Shown here one piece after another: positions 9,396-16,847 of a stretch of DNA of 64,000 nt. Position 1 is the stretch's first letter. Every line of letters begins with the position of its first letter. The stretch is from positions 682,001 to 746,000 of the forward strand of contig NZ_CP049362.1 in NCBI RefSeq assembly GCF_019343455.1. The letters are read 5' to 3'. Made by a program: the position numbers and the translations under genes. The notes under the pieces were generated by a model. It had not been told where the DNA came from and did not search any database. It saw only the letters and a program-made list of their open reading frames with translations. Origin of the DNA: Alcaligenes ammonioxydans (GTDB lineage Bacteria; Pseudomonadota; Gammaproteobacteria; Burkholderiales; Burkholderiaceae_B).

Positions 9396-9818
9396 ATGCA
9401 TGTGTTCGAGCGCCGCATCACCGTGGAGTGGGGTGACTGCGATGAGGCCGGGATTGTTTTTTATCCCAATTATTTTTATTGGTTTGACAGCACGTATCAG
9501 GCCTGGCTGCGGCAAGTGGGGTTGAGTCAGCGTATTTTGCAAAGTGAGTACGACGCGGTGACACCACTGGTGGATGTGGGCGCCAATTTCCGTGCGCCGG
9601 TGACTTATGACCAGGAAATTCGTATTGGGGTGCGGGTCGTCCAATGGCAGGAGGGACGTTTCAAGATGGAATACCAGGTCTTCAATATGGACGGGGTACA
9701 GGTTGCCAGCGGTCATGAGTGGCGCGCGTGGGCGAAGGTTCTGCCCGGGGGAAAACTCAAAGCGGCGGCCATTGCCCCCGGTTTTCGTCAGCGTCTAGAG
9801 GGAGGTGGTGCTGTTTAA
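9396..9818 (+). CDS. 4-hydroxybenzoyl-CoA thioesterase family protein
   Basis: This 140-aa hotdog-fold acyl-CoA thioesterase opens with the motif VEWGDCDEAGIVFYPNYF, which is the active-site segment of 4HBT and YbgC-like enzymes. D16 corresponds to the catalytic aspartate. The length is normal for the family. The true acyl-CoA substrate cannot be told from the sequence, and no hydroxybenzoyl-CoA pathway genes lie nearby. Its 3' end overlaps the convergent DUF3293 gene by 24 bp. Confidence 0.88.
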   Translation: MHVFERRITVEWGDCDEAGIVFYPNYFYWFDSTYQAWLRQVGLSQRILQSEYDAVTPLVDVGANFRAPVTYDQEIRIGVRVVQWQEGRFKMEYQVFNMDGVQVASGHEWRAWAKVLPGGKLKAAAIAPGFRQRLEGGGAV

Positions 9819-10277
9819 CTGGGCCTGATTCGACGCAGGCAGGCGTTGTTGCACATCATGCAAGGCCGGCTTGCCATCGAGCGGGATGTAGACAAAAGCC
9901 AATTGCTTGAACAGGCGCGCTTGCCAGCGTGCTTGTTGCAGGCTGATATCGAGTACCAGCAGGCTGGGTTCATCTGGCCATTTACCATTGGGGTCCAGGT
10001 TGACTGCAGGCCACCAGCGCAAGTCCAGTTTCTGCAAACTACGCAGCAAACTTTCCTGGACTGCGTCGTTAAAAGCACGGCTGCAAATTTGTGCGCCTGG
10101 ATTGCAGGCGGTCAAAATCGCCGCCCCACGGCTGGTTTCCTGTTGCAGTAACTGATTTAAGGTTCTGTTGAACTGGCCGATACGCACATCTATATCGCCC
10201 TGCGGGCTATGTACACGGTAGATCGCCTTCTCGAATGCGTGAGACAGGGCGGCGGGCAGGTCTTTCTGTGTAGACAT
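9795..10277 (-). CDS. DUF3293 domain-containing protein
   Basis: This is a 160-aa soluble protein of unknown function. The segments GAAILTACNPGAQ and PSLLVLDISLQQARWQARLFKQLAFVYI fit the DUF3293 family pattern as I remember it. The family is short, cytoplasmic and widespread in proteobacteria. The gene overlaps the end of the thioesterase gene on the other strand and lies downstream of no obvious operon partner. Confidence 0.75.
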   Translation of the reverse strand: MSTQKDLPAALSHAFEKAIYRVHSPQGDIDVRIGQFNRTLNQLLQQETSRGAAILTACNPGAQICSRAFNDAVQESLLRSLQKLDLRWWPAVNLDPNGKWPDEPSLLVLDISLQQARWQARLFKQLAFVYIPLDGKPALHDVQQRLPASNQAQLNSTTSL

Positions 10278-10466
10278 AAGCTATCTTGCGTCGTTCTGTT
10301 CTCTGGACCCACAAAACAGGCAGTGGGATGCATGGTTTCTGTGCTAAAGCCCACCCCCGGCAAAAGGCGCCCATTTTTAATGGGAGGCAGCCGGCAGAGA
10401 AAAAATCTGCCGGGTGCGGGGAGCTTGTTTCAGACCATGCATCCATTATTTACACAGTTTCAGCCT

Positions 10467-13400
10467 TCAAGCAAGGGATGCGACCCGTGGGTCCTGGATG
10501 CGATTCCAGATGGCATACAGGCTGGGCAAGAATAAAAGGGTCAGGATGGTGCCGATGGCTGTGCCGCCGATCAGCGTCAATGCCATGGATCCCCAGAACA
10601 CGGAAAACGATAGCGGGATAAACGCCAGCACGGCGGCCAGCGCCGTCAAGATAACCGGGCGGGCGCGCTGGACGGTAGCTTCAATCACCGCATCATAGGG
10701 GGAGGCCCCTTCGGCGCGATTGGTCTTGATCTGCTCGATCAGGATGAGCGTGTTACGCATCAGGATGCCGGCCAGACCAATCAGCCCCAAAATGGCGGTG
10801 AAGCCAAAGGGCTGCTGAAAGATCAGCAGGGCCGGCACGCTGCCAATCAGTCCCAAGGGGGCAGTCAGAAATACCATGATCATGTTCGAGAGCGAACGCA
10901 CCTGGATCACGATGACCAGGAGCATCAGCGCAATCATGACCGGAAAGACCGGCAACAGAGCGTCGTTGGATTTCTTGGCCTCGGCGGTAATCCCGCTCAT
11001 CTCGATCAGATAGCCCGGTGGCAGAGAGGCTTGCAGGGGAGCAAATGCCTCCATGACTCGGTTGGCCACTTCTGCCGGCTGAACGTGTGGAGCAATGTCA
11101 CCGCGCACGGTCATGGTGGGTAAACGATTGCGGCGAGCCAACTTGGGCTCCTCCTGGATCATCTCCAATTTCCCAATCTGTTCCAGTGGCAGGTTCTTGC
11201 CTTGGTCGTTGGTGACGGTCAGGCCAGACAGTCGGGTGGGGTCATGCCGGTTGATCGCCGAGCTGCGGGCGATGACCAGGACATTGCGCAGGTCCTCACG
11301 GTATTCCGCCACTGTCGTACCATCGAGTTGCAGCTGAATTTGCTCGGCCAGACGCTGGCGGTTCAAGCCCAGGGCTTGCAGGCGTTGCGGGTCTATATCC
11401 AGCTTCAACACGGGCACGCGTGCGCCCCAGTCCACGTTGACCTGACGCATGTCCGGGTCGGCTCGCATGATGGCCATGGCCTGTTCCGAAATGTCGCGCA
11501 ACCTGTCCAGTTCGGGGCCCCGAACCAGAAACTCGACCGGATACTTGGTGGAGGGGCCAAATACCAGTTGGGTGGCGCGAACCCGTGCCTCGGGAGTCAG
11601 ACCATCGGCCACCACCTGACGAAAGCGCTGCAGCAAGGCATCGCGGTCGTGATGATCCGCCGTCAGGACGACCAGACGGGCAAACGAAGGGTCCGGCAGT
11701 TCCGGGTTGTAGGACAGAAAAAAGCGTGGCGCACCCTGTCCGGCATAGCTGGTGACCAGTCGTGTTTCAGGCTGCTCGCGCAGCCAGCTTTCCACTTTGC
11801 GGGTGACGGCCTGAGTGGACTGGATGCTGCTGCCTTCGGGCAACTGCACCTCCACCAGCAGTTCAGGCCGATCGGACGTGGGGAAAAACTGCTGTTTGAC
11901 GAAACCCATGCCCACCACCGCCAGTATGAAGGCCCCCACCACAATACCGGCCACCAGAAACTTATGGTGTACGGACCAGGCGATCATGCGCCGCAGGCGC
12001 ATATAGTTGGGCGTGTCGTAAATGGCTTGATGGCCCCCTGGGCGGGCCGCAATGGCGGGCAAGAGCTTCACGCCCATATAAGGCGTGAACGCCACGGCGA
12101 CCACCCAGGAAGTCAACAGGGCGGCTGCCAGAATCCAGAAGATGTTGCCTGCATACTCTCCGGCAGAGGAGCGGGCAAACCCGACGGGCAGAAAGCCAAT
12201 AATGGTCACCAGCGTGCCAGAGAGCATCGGGGCTGCCGTATGATTCCAGGCGTAGGCGGCGGCCTTCAGGCGGTCCATGCCTTCTTCCATCTTCACGATC
12301 ATGATCTCGATGGCAATAATGGCATCGTCCACCAGCAGGCCCAGCGAGATAATCAGCGCGCCCAGTGTGACTCGGTCAAAGACCTTGCCTGTCATCATCA
12401 TGATGACAAACACCATGGCCAGTGTCAGGGGGACGGCAGCGGCCACGACGATCCCCACCCGCCAGCCCATGCTGATCAGGCACACCAGCAGCACCACACT
12501 GAGCGCGGCGAAGAACTTGAACATGAACTCGCCCACCGCCGAGGCAATATTCACCGATTGGTTGGTCACGGTCTCCAGCGAGAATCCCAAAGGCAGGGCG
12601 GCAGCAATCTCTTCGCGCGCTTTCTCCAGATCTTTGCCCAGGTACAGGCCGTTATAGCCTTCTTGCATGACCACATCCAGCAGCATGGCAAACTGCGCAT
12701 TATGATGAATCTCGAAGCTGGGCGGGTCCTCGTAGCCCCGGCTGATGGTGGCAATATCGCCCAGACGCAGCGCGTGACCCTGAACATAAATATAGGTGTC
12801 GCTGATCGCCTGAACATTATCCAGTCCCGCACTGAGGCGCAGATGAATCCGTGGCCCGTCGGTACTGATGGCGCCACTGGGGGTCATGGCGCTGCGCTGC
12901 GACAGGGCCTGCAGGATCTGTTGGGGATTGAGTTGCAAATTGTGCAGCTTGGTCTCGTCCAGATCGATGAAAATACGTTCGCTTTGCTCCCCCAGGATGT
13001 TGACCTTCTTGACGCCGGGCACTTGCAGCAACTGGCTGCGTACCTTCTCCGCTTCCCGGGTCAGCAGGCGGGGCGGCAAACCAGGGGCCTGCAGCGCGAA
13101 CAGGCTGAACGACACATCCGAATACTCGTCATTGACGAAAGGGCCCTGTACGCCCTGGGGCAGACTGGGCGCCTGATCCTGGAGCTTTTTACGTAACTGG
13201 TAGAACTCGCTCTGGACATCGGCCGGGGGCATGGTGTCCTTCAAGGTCACCACCATCAGGGCAGTGCCGGGACGGGTGACAGTCTCCACTTTGTCAAACC
13301 AGCGCAGCTCCTGCATGCGTTTTTCCAGGGGCTCGGCCACCAGATCCTGCATTTCCTGGGCCGTGGCACCGGGCCACAGGGTGGTAACGGTAAGAACTTT

Positions 13401-13538
13401 GACGGTAAACGCCGGGTCTTCTGCCCGACCCAGCTTGACGAAGGAGTAGATGCCGGACGCCGCCAGGGCGATGATCAGAAATAGAGTGATGGCCCGTTCG
13501 CGCACGGCCAGCGCGGAAAGATTGAAGCGGCCTGTCAT
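10467..13538 (-). CDS. RND efflux pump inner-membrane subunit
   Basis: This 1023-aa protein is a resistance-nodulation-division proton/drug antiporter. It has one N-terminal membrane helix, a large periplasmic domain, helices 2-6, a second periplasmic domain and helices 8-12. The acidic proton-relay motif is visible in GLLVDDAIIAIE at roughly residue 410. The highly conserved segment GIIGLAGI-like (ILGLIGLAGILMRNTLIL) is present in the second half. The ATGA overlap with the fusion-protein gene upstream shows translational coupling. No outer-membrane TolC-type gene follows. The substrate is unknown. It resembles the VexF/MexK-like group more than AcrB. Confidence 0.93.
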   Translation of the reverse strand: MTGRFNLSALAVRERAITLFLIIALAASGIYSFVKLGRAEDPAFTVKVLTVTTLWPGATAQEMQDLVAEPLEKRMQELRWFDKVETVTRPGTALMVVTLKDTMPPADVQSEFYQLRKKLQDQAPSLPQGVQGPFVNDEYSDVSFSLFALQAPGLPPRLLTREAEKVRSQLLQVPGVKKVNILGEQSERIFIDLDETKLHNLQLNPQQILQALSQRSAMTPSGAISTDGPRIHLRLSAGLDNVQAISDTYIYVQGHALRLGDIATISRGYEDPPSFEIHHNAQFAMLLDVVMQEGYNGLYLGKDLEKAREEIAAALPLGFSLETVTNQSVNIASAVGEFMFKFFAALSVVLLVCLISMGWRVGIVVAAAVPLTLAMVFVIMMMTGKVFDRVTLGALIISLGLLVDDAIIAIEIMIVKMEEGMDRLKAAAYAWNHTAAPMLSGTLVTIIGFLPVGFARSSAGEYAGNIFWILAAALLTSWVVAVAFTPYMGVKLLPAIAARPGGHQAIYDTPNYMRLRRMIAWSVHHKFLVAGIVVGAFILAVVGMGFVKQQFFPTSDRPELLVEVQLPEGSSIQSTQAVTRKVESWLREQPETRLVTSYAGQGAPRFFLSYNPELPDPSFARLVVLTADHHDRDALLQRFRQVVADGLTPEARVRATQLVFGPSTKYPVEFLVRGPELDRLRDISEQAMAIMRADPDMRQVNVDWGARVPVLKLDIDPQRLQALGLNRQRLAEQIQLQLDGTTVAEYREDLRNVLVIARSSAINRHDPTRLSGLTVTNDQGKNLPLEQIGKLEMIQEEPKLARRNRLPTMTVRGDIAPHVQPAEVANRVMEAFAPLQASLPPGYLIEMSGITAEAKKSNDALLPVFPVMIALMLLVIVIQVRSLSNMIMVFLTAPLGLIGSVPALLIFQQPFGFTAILGLIGLAGILMRNTLILIEQIKTNRAEGASPYDAVIEATVQRARPVILTALAAVLAFIPLSFSVFWGSMALTLIGGTAIGTILTLLFLPSLYAIWNRIQDPRVASLA

Positions 13539-14620
13539 GGCTTGGCCTCGCGTGTTTCAGGACGCACTTCCTGGCCTTCGTGCAAGAGATTGGCGCCCAG
13601 CGCCACGATAGGGGTGCCCGCATCGGGCCCATCGGAAAGGTAGGCGTGTTCCTGGGCCAGCTTGGCGATAGTCACTGCCTGCCAATGCACGGTGTTCTGA
13701 GCGTCGATGACCCACACGCCCGGGCCTTTGCCTGGATCGTAAAGCGCGGTGAGGGGAACCTGGTTCAAGGCATCCGCCTCCGGGGGTGTCAGGTGCACGA
13801 TGGCGCTGGAACCCAGGCGGGCGCTGATGTTTTCATCGTCAAAGGAGAAGCGGGCCTGATAGCTGCGCGTGGCCGGGTCCGAGGACTGGGCCAGTTCGCG
13901 CAATCGGGCGGGCAGGCTTTGCTGGGAGTCGGTCAGCTCGATCGTGGCGCGGGTGCCCAGCGGAATATCCCATTGTTCAGGCAGGCTGACGATCACCTCT
14001 CGCGGGCCGTCCAGAGCCAGACGCAGCACGGCCTGACCGGGACTGACAACCTGGCCAACGTCACCCATCTGCGCAGTGATAATGCCATCCGCATCTGCCT
14101 TTAGGGCGCTGTACTGATCGGCATTCCGTGCGATTTCGGCCTGTGCCTGGGCGGACTTGAGATTGGCCTGAGCGCTGCGCAACGCCTGTCTGCTTTGTTC
14201 GTGGGCCTGACGAGAGACGCCCCCCTGGTCGACCAGCAAAGACAGGCGCTTGTAATCCGATTCGGCCTGTTCGGCCTGAGCCTGGGCAGCTTGTACGGCG
14301 GCCAGACGGGCGCGGTGATCCAACTGCAGGTCCTTGGGGTCCAGCGTCATGAGGAGCTGCCCCTTTTTCACATGTTCACCGTTTTGGACATGGCGTGTGT
14401 CAATTTTGCCGCCCACCCGGAAGGCCAGTGGGCTTTCGATTCGTGCGCTGACCAGTCCCAGAAAGCGCCGTTGCTGATCCGCCTTGGCTTGAACCATGCT
14501 TTGAATCACCAAGGGCGCCTGGGTGCGCGGGTCAGCCTCCTGGGTCTGCTGGCTGCACCCCATGAGAACCAGGGCGGTGGACAAACTCAATACAGGACTA
14601 AGAGAGCGAAAGAGAGCCAT
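13535..14620 (-). CDS. RND efflux periplasmic adaptor lipoprotein
   Basis: This 361-aa membrane fusion protein links the RND pump to an outer-membrane channel. A lipoprotein signal peptide ends with LMGC, giving lipidated C22. A lipoyl/barrel-sandwich half (FRVGGKIDTRHVQNGEHVKKGQLLMTLD), an Ala/Gln-rich coiled-coil hairpin at about residues 100-175, and a second lipoyl half with KADADGIITAQMGDVGQVVSPGQAVL follow in order. It lies between the tetR gene (52-bp gap) and the pump gene (4-bp overlap). Confidence 0.93.
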   Translation of the reverse strand: MALFRSLSPVLSLSTALVLMGCSQQTQEADPRTQAPLVIQSMVQAKADQQRRFLGLVSARIESPLAFRVGGKIDTRHVQNGEHVKKGQLLMTLDPKDLQLDHRARLAAVQAAQAQAEQAESDYKRLSLLVDQGGVSRQAHEQSRQALRSAQANLKSAQAQAEIARNADQYSALKADADGIITAQMGDVGQVVSPGQAVLRLALDGPREVIVSLPEQWDIPLGTRATIELTDSQQSLPARLRELAQSSDPATRSYQARFSFDDENISARLGSSAIVHLTPPEADALNQVPLTALYDPGKGPGVWVIDAQNTVHWQAVTIAKLAQEHAYLSDGPDAGTPIVALGANLLHEGQEVRPETREAKP

Positions 14621-14672
14621 GCAGGACTCCGGGTAAGTAAATAGTTGGTTGAACTGTAACTCGGGAGGTAGG

Positions 14673-15284
14673 TCAGGGCATCAGGCTGCGCAAAATCAGG
14701 GGAGTTACCACCAGCAAACCCTGACGCGTTTTTTCGGCCGGATGTATCTCCAGCAGCACGGGATGCAGACAGGCTGTGAGTGCAAACAAAATGCCCTGAA
14801 CCACTTCGTCCAGCGGGGTACGCCGCTCGAAGTCTCCGCTTTCCCGGCCTGCGCGTACCAGTGCCGTGATTTGTGCCAGCAGATCCTGCCTGTGCTGATC
14901 GACAGTGGGCCAGTTGTTTTGCAGGGCCTCGATCACGACTTCCTGCATGCGCCCTTCTTGCAGGAACAGCTCCAGGCTTAGCTGGCAGGCGGTTTCGATA
15001 AAGTGGCGCAGCCGCTCGATGGGAGGGAGGTCACTGTCGACAATCTGCTGCAGCTGCTGATGCATGCCATGCAGCACCGAGTGGCAAATGGCCTGGCCGA
15101 TAGCCTGCTTGGAGTCGAAGAAGCGATACAGGTAAGCGCTGGAGACGCCGATTGATTTGGCCAGACTCGCGACCGAGGTTTTGCGATAACCATAGAGCCG
15201 GAAATGCCTGTTGGCCTGCTCGATGATCTGTTCGCGGCGATGGTGTTCGGTCGGGCCACGCTGGCCCAGGGTGCTGACAGGCAT
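14673..15284 (-). CDS. TetR-family repressor of the RND operon
   Basis: This 203-aa regulator has an N-terminal helix-turn-helix of the TetR type (FRLYGYRKTSVASLAKSIGVSSAYLYRFFDSKQAI) and a helical ligand-binding C-terminal half. It is the first gene of a three-gene unit with the adaptor and pump genes, so it probably represses its own operon and responds to a pump substrate. A palindrome in front of the gene is a likely operator. Confidence 0.92.
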   Translation of the reverse strand: MPVSTLGQRGPTEHHRREQIIEQANRHFRLYGYRKTSVASLAKSIGVSSAYLYRFFDSKQAIGQAICHSVLHGMHQQLQQIVDSDLPPIERLRHFIETACQLSLELFLQEGRMQEVVIEALQNNWPTVDQHRQDLLAQITALVRAGRESGDFERRTPLDEVVQGILFALTACLHPVLLEIHPAEKTRQGLLVVTPLILRSLMP

Positions 15285-15634
15285 GACTCTTGAATATTGA
15301 AGTAACGATAATGCAATACATTAACTTCCCCGGAGAGCGGGAGCAAGACAATTGCTGATTTGAATAGGGAGCAATGCAAGAGCACTAGCAAGCCACAGGC
15401 CTGCGCAGGCAGCTCGCTTGCAACTGGCGTGAGCCCTGGGCCACGCCTCATTTCCTGGAAAGGGGGCTGGGACTATCAGGGGGGGGGGCATGGTACCGGT
15501 AGGAGAGCCCGATGGACGGGGTGGCCTTGGAGGAGCGGAGCGCGACCATGGTTTGACTCGGGGCGCTGGGTTGCGGCGTGCCTGGAAAGGCAGGCCTTTA
15601 TAAAAGCCTGCCATGGGTTTTGCAGCAGTAAAGA
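15285..15634. other. Intergenic region between the tetR promoter and the tRNA cluster
   Basis: This stretch contains the TetR promoter/operator at its left end and a run of ten G residues at 15479-15488. Open frames across it are not credible as genes, because they run into the tRNA genes and have no ribosome site. I see nothing else in it. Confidence 0.5.
15309..15323. promoter_or_regulatory. Candidate TetR operator
   Basis: TAATG (15309-15313) and CATTA (15319-15323) form an inverted repeat with a 5-bp centre, 25 bp upstream of the tetR start. The position suits autorepression of the tetR-adaptor-pump operon. Confidence 0.5.
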
Positions 15635-15670
15635 AAAAAGCCTGACAGATCGAAATCTATCAGGCTTTTT
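15635..15670 (-). terminator. Terminator of the tRNA operon
   Basis: AAAAAGCCTGA pairs with TCAGGCTTTTT (11 bp). Read on the minus strand, the stem ends in a T run just downstream of the last tRNA-Asp gene. Confidence 0.85.
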
Positions 15671-15678
15671 GGAATTTT

Positions 15679-15755
15679 TGGCGGAGCGGACGGGGCTCGA
15701 ACCCGCGACCCCCGGCGTGACAGGCCGGTATTCTAACCAACTGAACTACCGCTCC
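15679..15755 (-). tRNA. tRNA-Asp (GUC), downstream copy
   Basis: The minus strand folds into a 77-nt cloverleaf with acceptor stem GGAGCGG/CCGCTCC, a D-arm, anticodon GTC in the loop CTGTCAC, a GGGTTCGAGCC-type T-arm and an encoded CCA. It is the last gene of the second tRNA set and is followed by the terminator. Confidence 0.96.
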
Positions 15756-15778
15756 GCAGCGGTGCCAAGCAAAAGCTT

Positions 15779-15854
15779 TGGCGTCCCCTAGGGGATTCGA
15801 ACCCCTGTACCCACCGTGAAAGGGTGGTGTCCTAGGCCTCTAGACGAAGGGGAC
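15779..15854 (-). tRNA. tRNA-Glu (UUC), downstream copy
   Basis: This is a 76-nt cloverleaf with acceptor stem GTCCCCT/AGGGGAC, anticodon TTC within CTTTCAC, T-arm GGGGTTCGAATCCCC and an encoded CCA. It lies 23 bp upstream of the tRNA-Asp gene. Confidence 0.96.
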
Positions 15855-15879
15855 AGGACTTACAACTAAACCGTCGTTT

Positions 15880-15955
<76 letters not shown>

Positions 15956-16080
15956 AATTTTTCTTTACTTCATTTTTTGACTGTGCCAAAAAACTAAAGT
16001 ATCGAAATAAGTGTCAGGCTTGACGAGGCTTGCCACTTCAAACTGCTAGAACCAGTCCGGGACTGATTCATAAAATCTTT

Positions 16081-16157
16081 TGGCGGAGCGGACGGGGCTC
16101 GAACCCGCGACCCCCGGCGTGACAGGCCGGTATTCTAACCAACTGAACTACCGCTCC
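16081..16157 (-). tRNA. tRNA-Asp (GUC), upstream copy
   Basis: This appears identical to the downstream tRNA-Asp gene, with anticodon GTC and encoded CCA. It is the third gene in the first cassette read from the promoter. Confidence 0.96.
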
Positions 16158-16180
16158 GCAGCGGTGCCAAGCAAAAGCTT

Positions 16181-16256
16181 TGGCGTCCCCTAGGGGATTC
16201 GAACCCCTGTACCCACCGTGAAAGGGTGGTGTCCTAGGCCTCTAGACGAAGGGGAC
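16181..16256 (-). tRNA. tRNA-Glu (UUC), upstream copy
   Basis: This appears identical to the downstream tRNA-Glu gene, with anticodon TTC and encoded CCA. The spacer to tRNA-Asp is the same as in the other cassette. Confidence 0.96.
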
Positions 16257-16282
16257 AGGACTTACAGCTAATCTTCGTTTTT

Positions 16283-16358
<76 letters not shown>

Positions 16359-16400
16359 ATTTCGGTGTTCTTTTTTGTTGACCACCAACGAAGAATTGAG

Positions 16401-16429
16401 ATTATGAAGATGTTTTTGTCTTTGTGCAA
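16401..16429 (-). promoter_or_regulatory. Sigma-70 promoter of the tRNA operon
   Basis: On the minus strand TTGCAC (16424-16429) and CATAAT (16401-16406) are separated by exactly 17 bp and lie about 40 bp upstream of the first tRNA-Ala gene. Confidence 0.7.
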
Positions 16430-16847
16430 GTCTTTTGAGAGAAAAAAGAAAAATAAAGCAAAAAAACTTCAAGACAGGGGGCTAAGGCAAGACGAACGCG
16501 GGTAGGAAGGGGCGAGATGGACACAAGAGGCAGGCACGGGAAACCGGGGCGAGTGCGACTTGCTCCCATCCGTATCTTTTTATTTCAAGCGGTGTTTTGT
16601 ATCTTCTTTGTGTCATAACATTTCATATATGAGTCAATAGACGTAAATCGTTTCTCGACTTCACGTCGTTTTTTTGTCCCTTGCGCGGGGGGGGAATCCC
16701 CTCTTAGGCGCATAAATGAAGGCTCTATAAGAAATTTGCGCTGCTCGGTAATCTAATGATGTTATGCTTCGATGAGTAACATTTCACCTGCAATCATTAC
16801 GTTTTGTAGGCCGATCTCTGAGCCTGCATTTTCTATTTAATGGCGCT
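16430..16847. other. Intergenic region between the tRNA promoter and the GGDEF-EAL gene
   Basis: This is about 420 bp of non-coding sequence, partly AT-rich, with an eight-G run near 16687. It must contain the promoter of the GGDEF-EAL gene, but I could not pick a convincing one. No gene is visible. Confidence 0.5.

Noticed and set aside
11202..13196. A 664-codon plus-strand frame opposite the RND pump gene
   Set aside because: It is antisense to a well-supported pump gene and reads as a low-complexity His/Gln-rich artefact.
15479..15488. A ten-G run as a phase-variable switch
   Set aside because: It lies outside any credible gene and is not close to a promoter element I can support.
15360..15791. 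A plus-strand frame running into the tRNA genes
   Set aside because: It crosses tRNA-Asp and the tRNA terminator and has no ribosome site.
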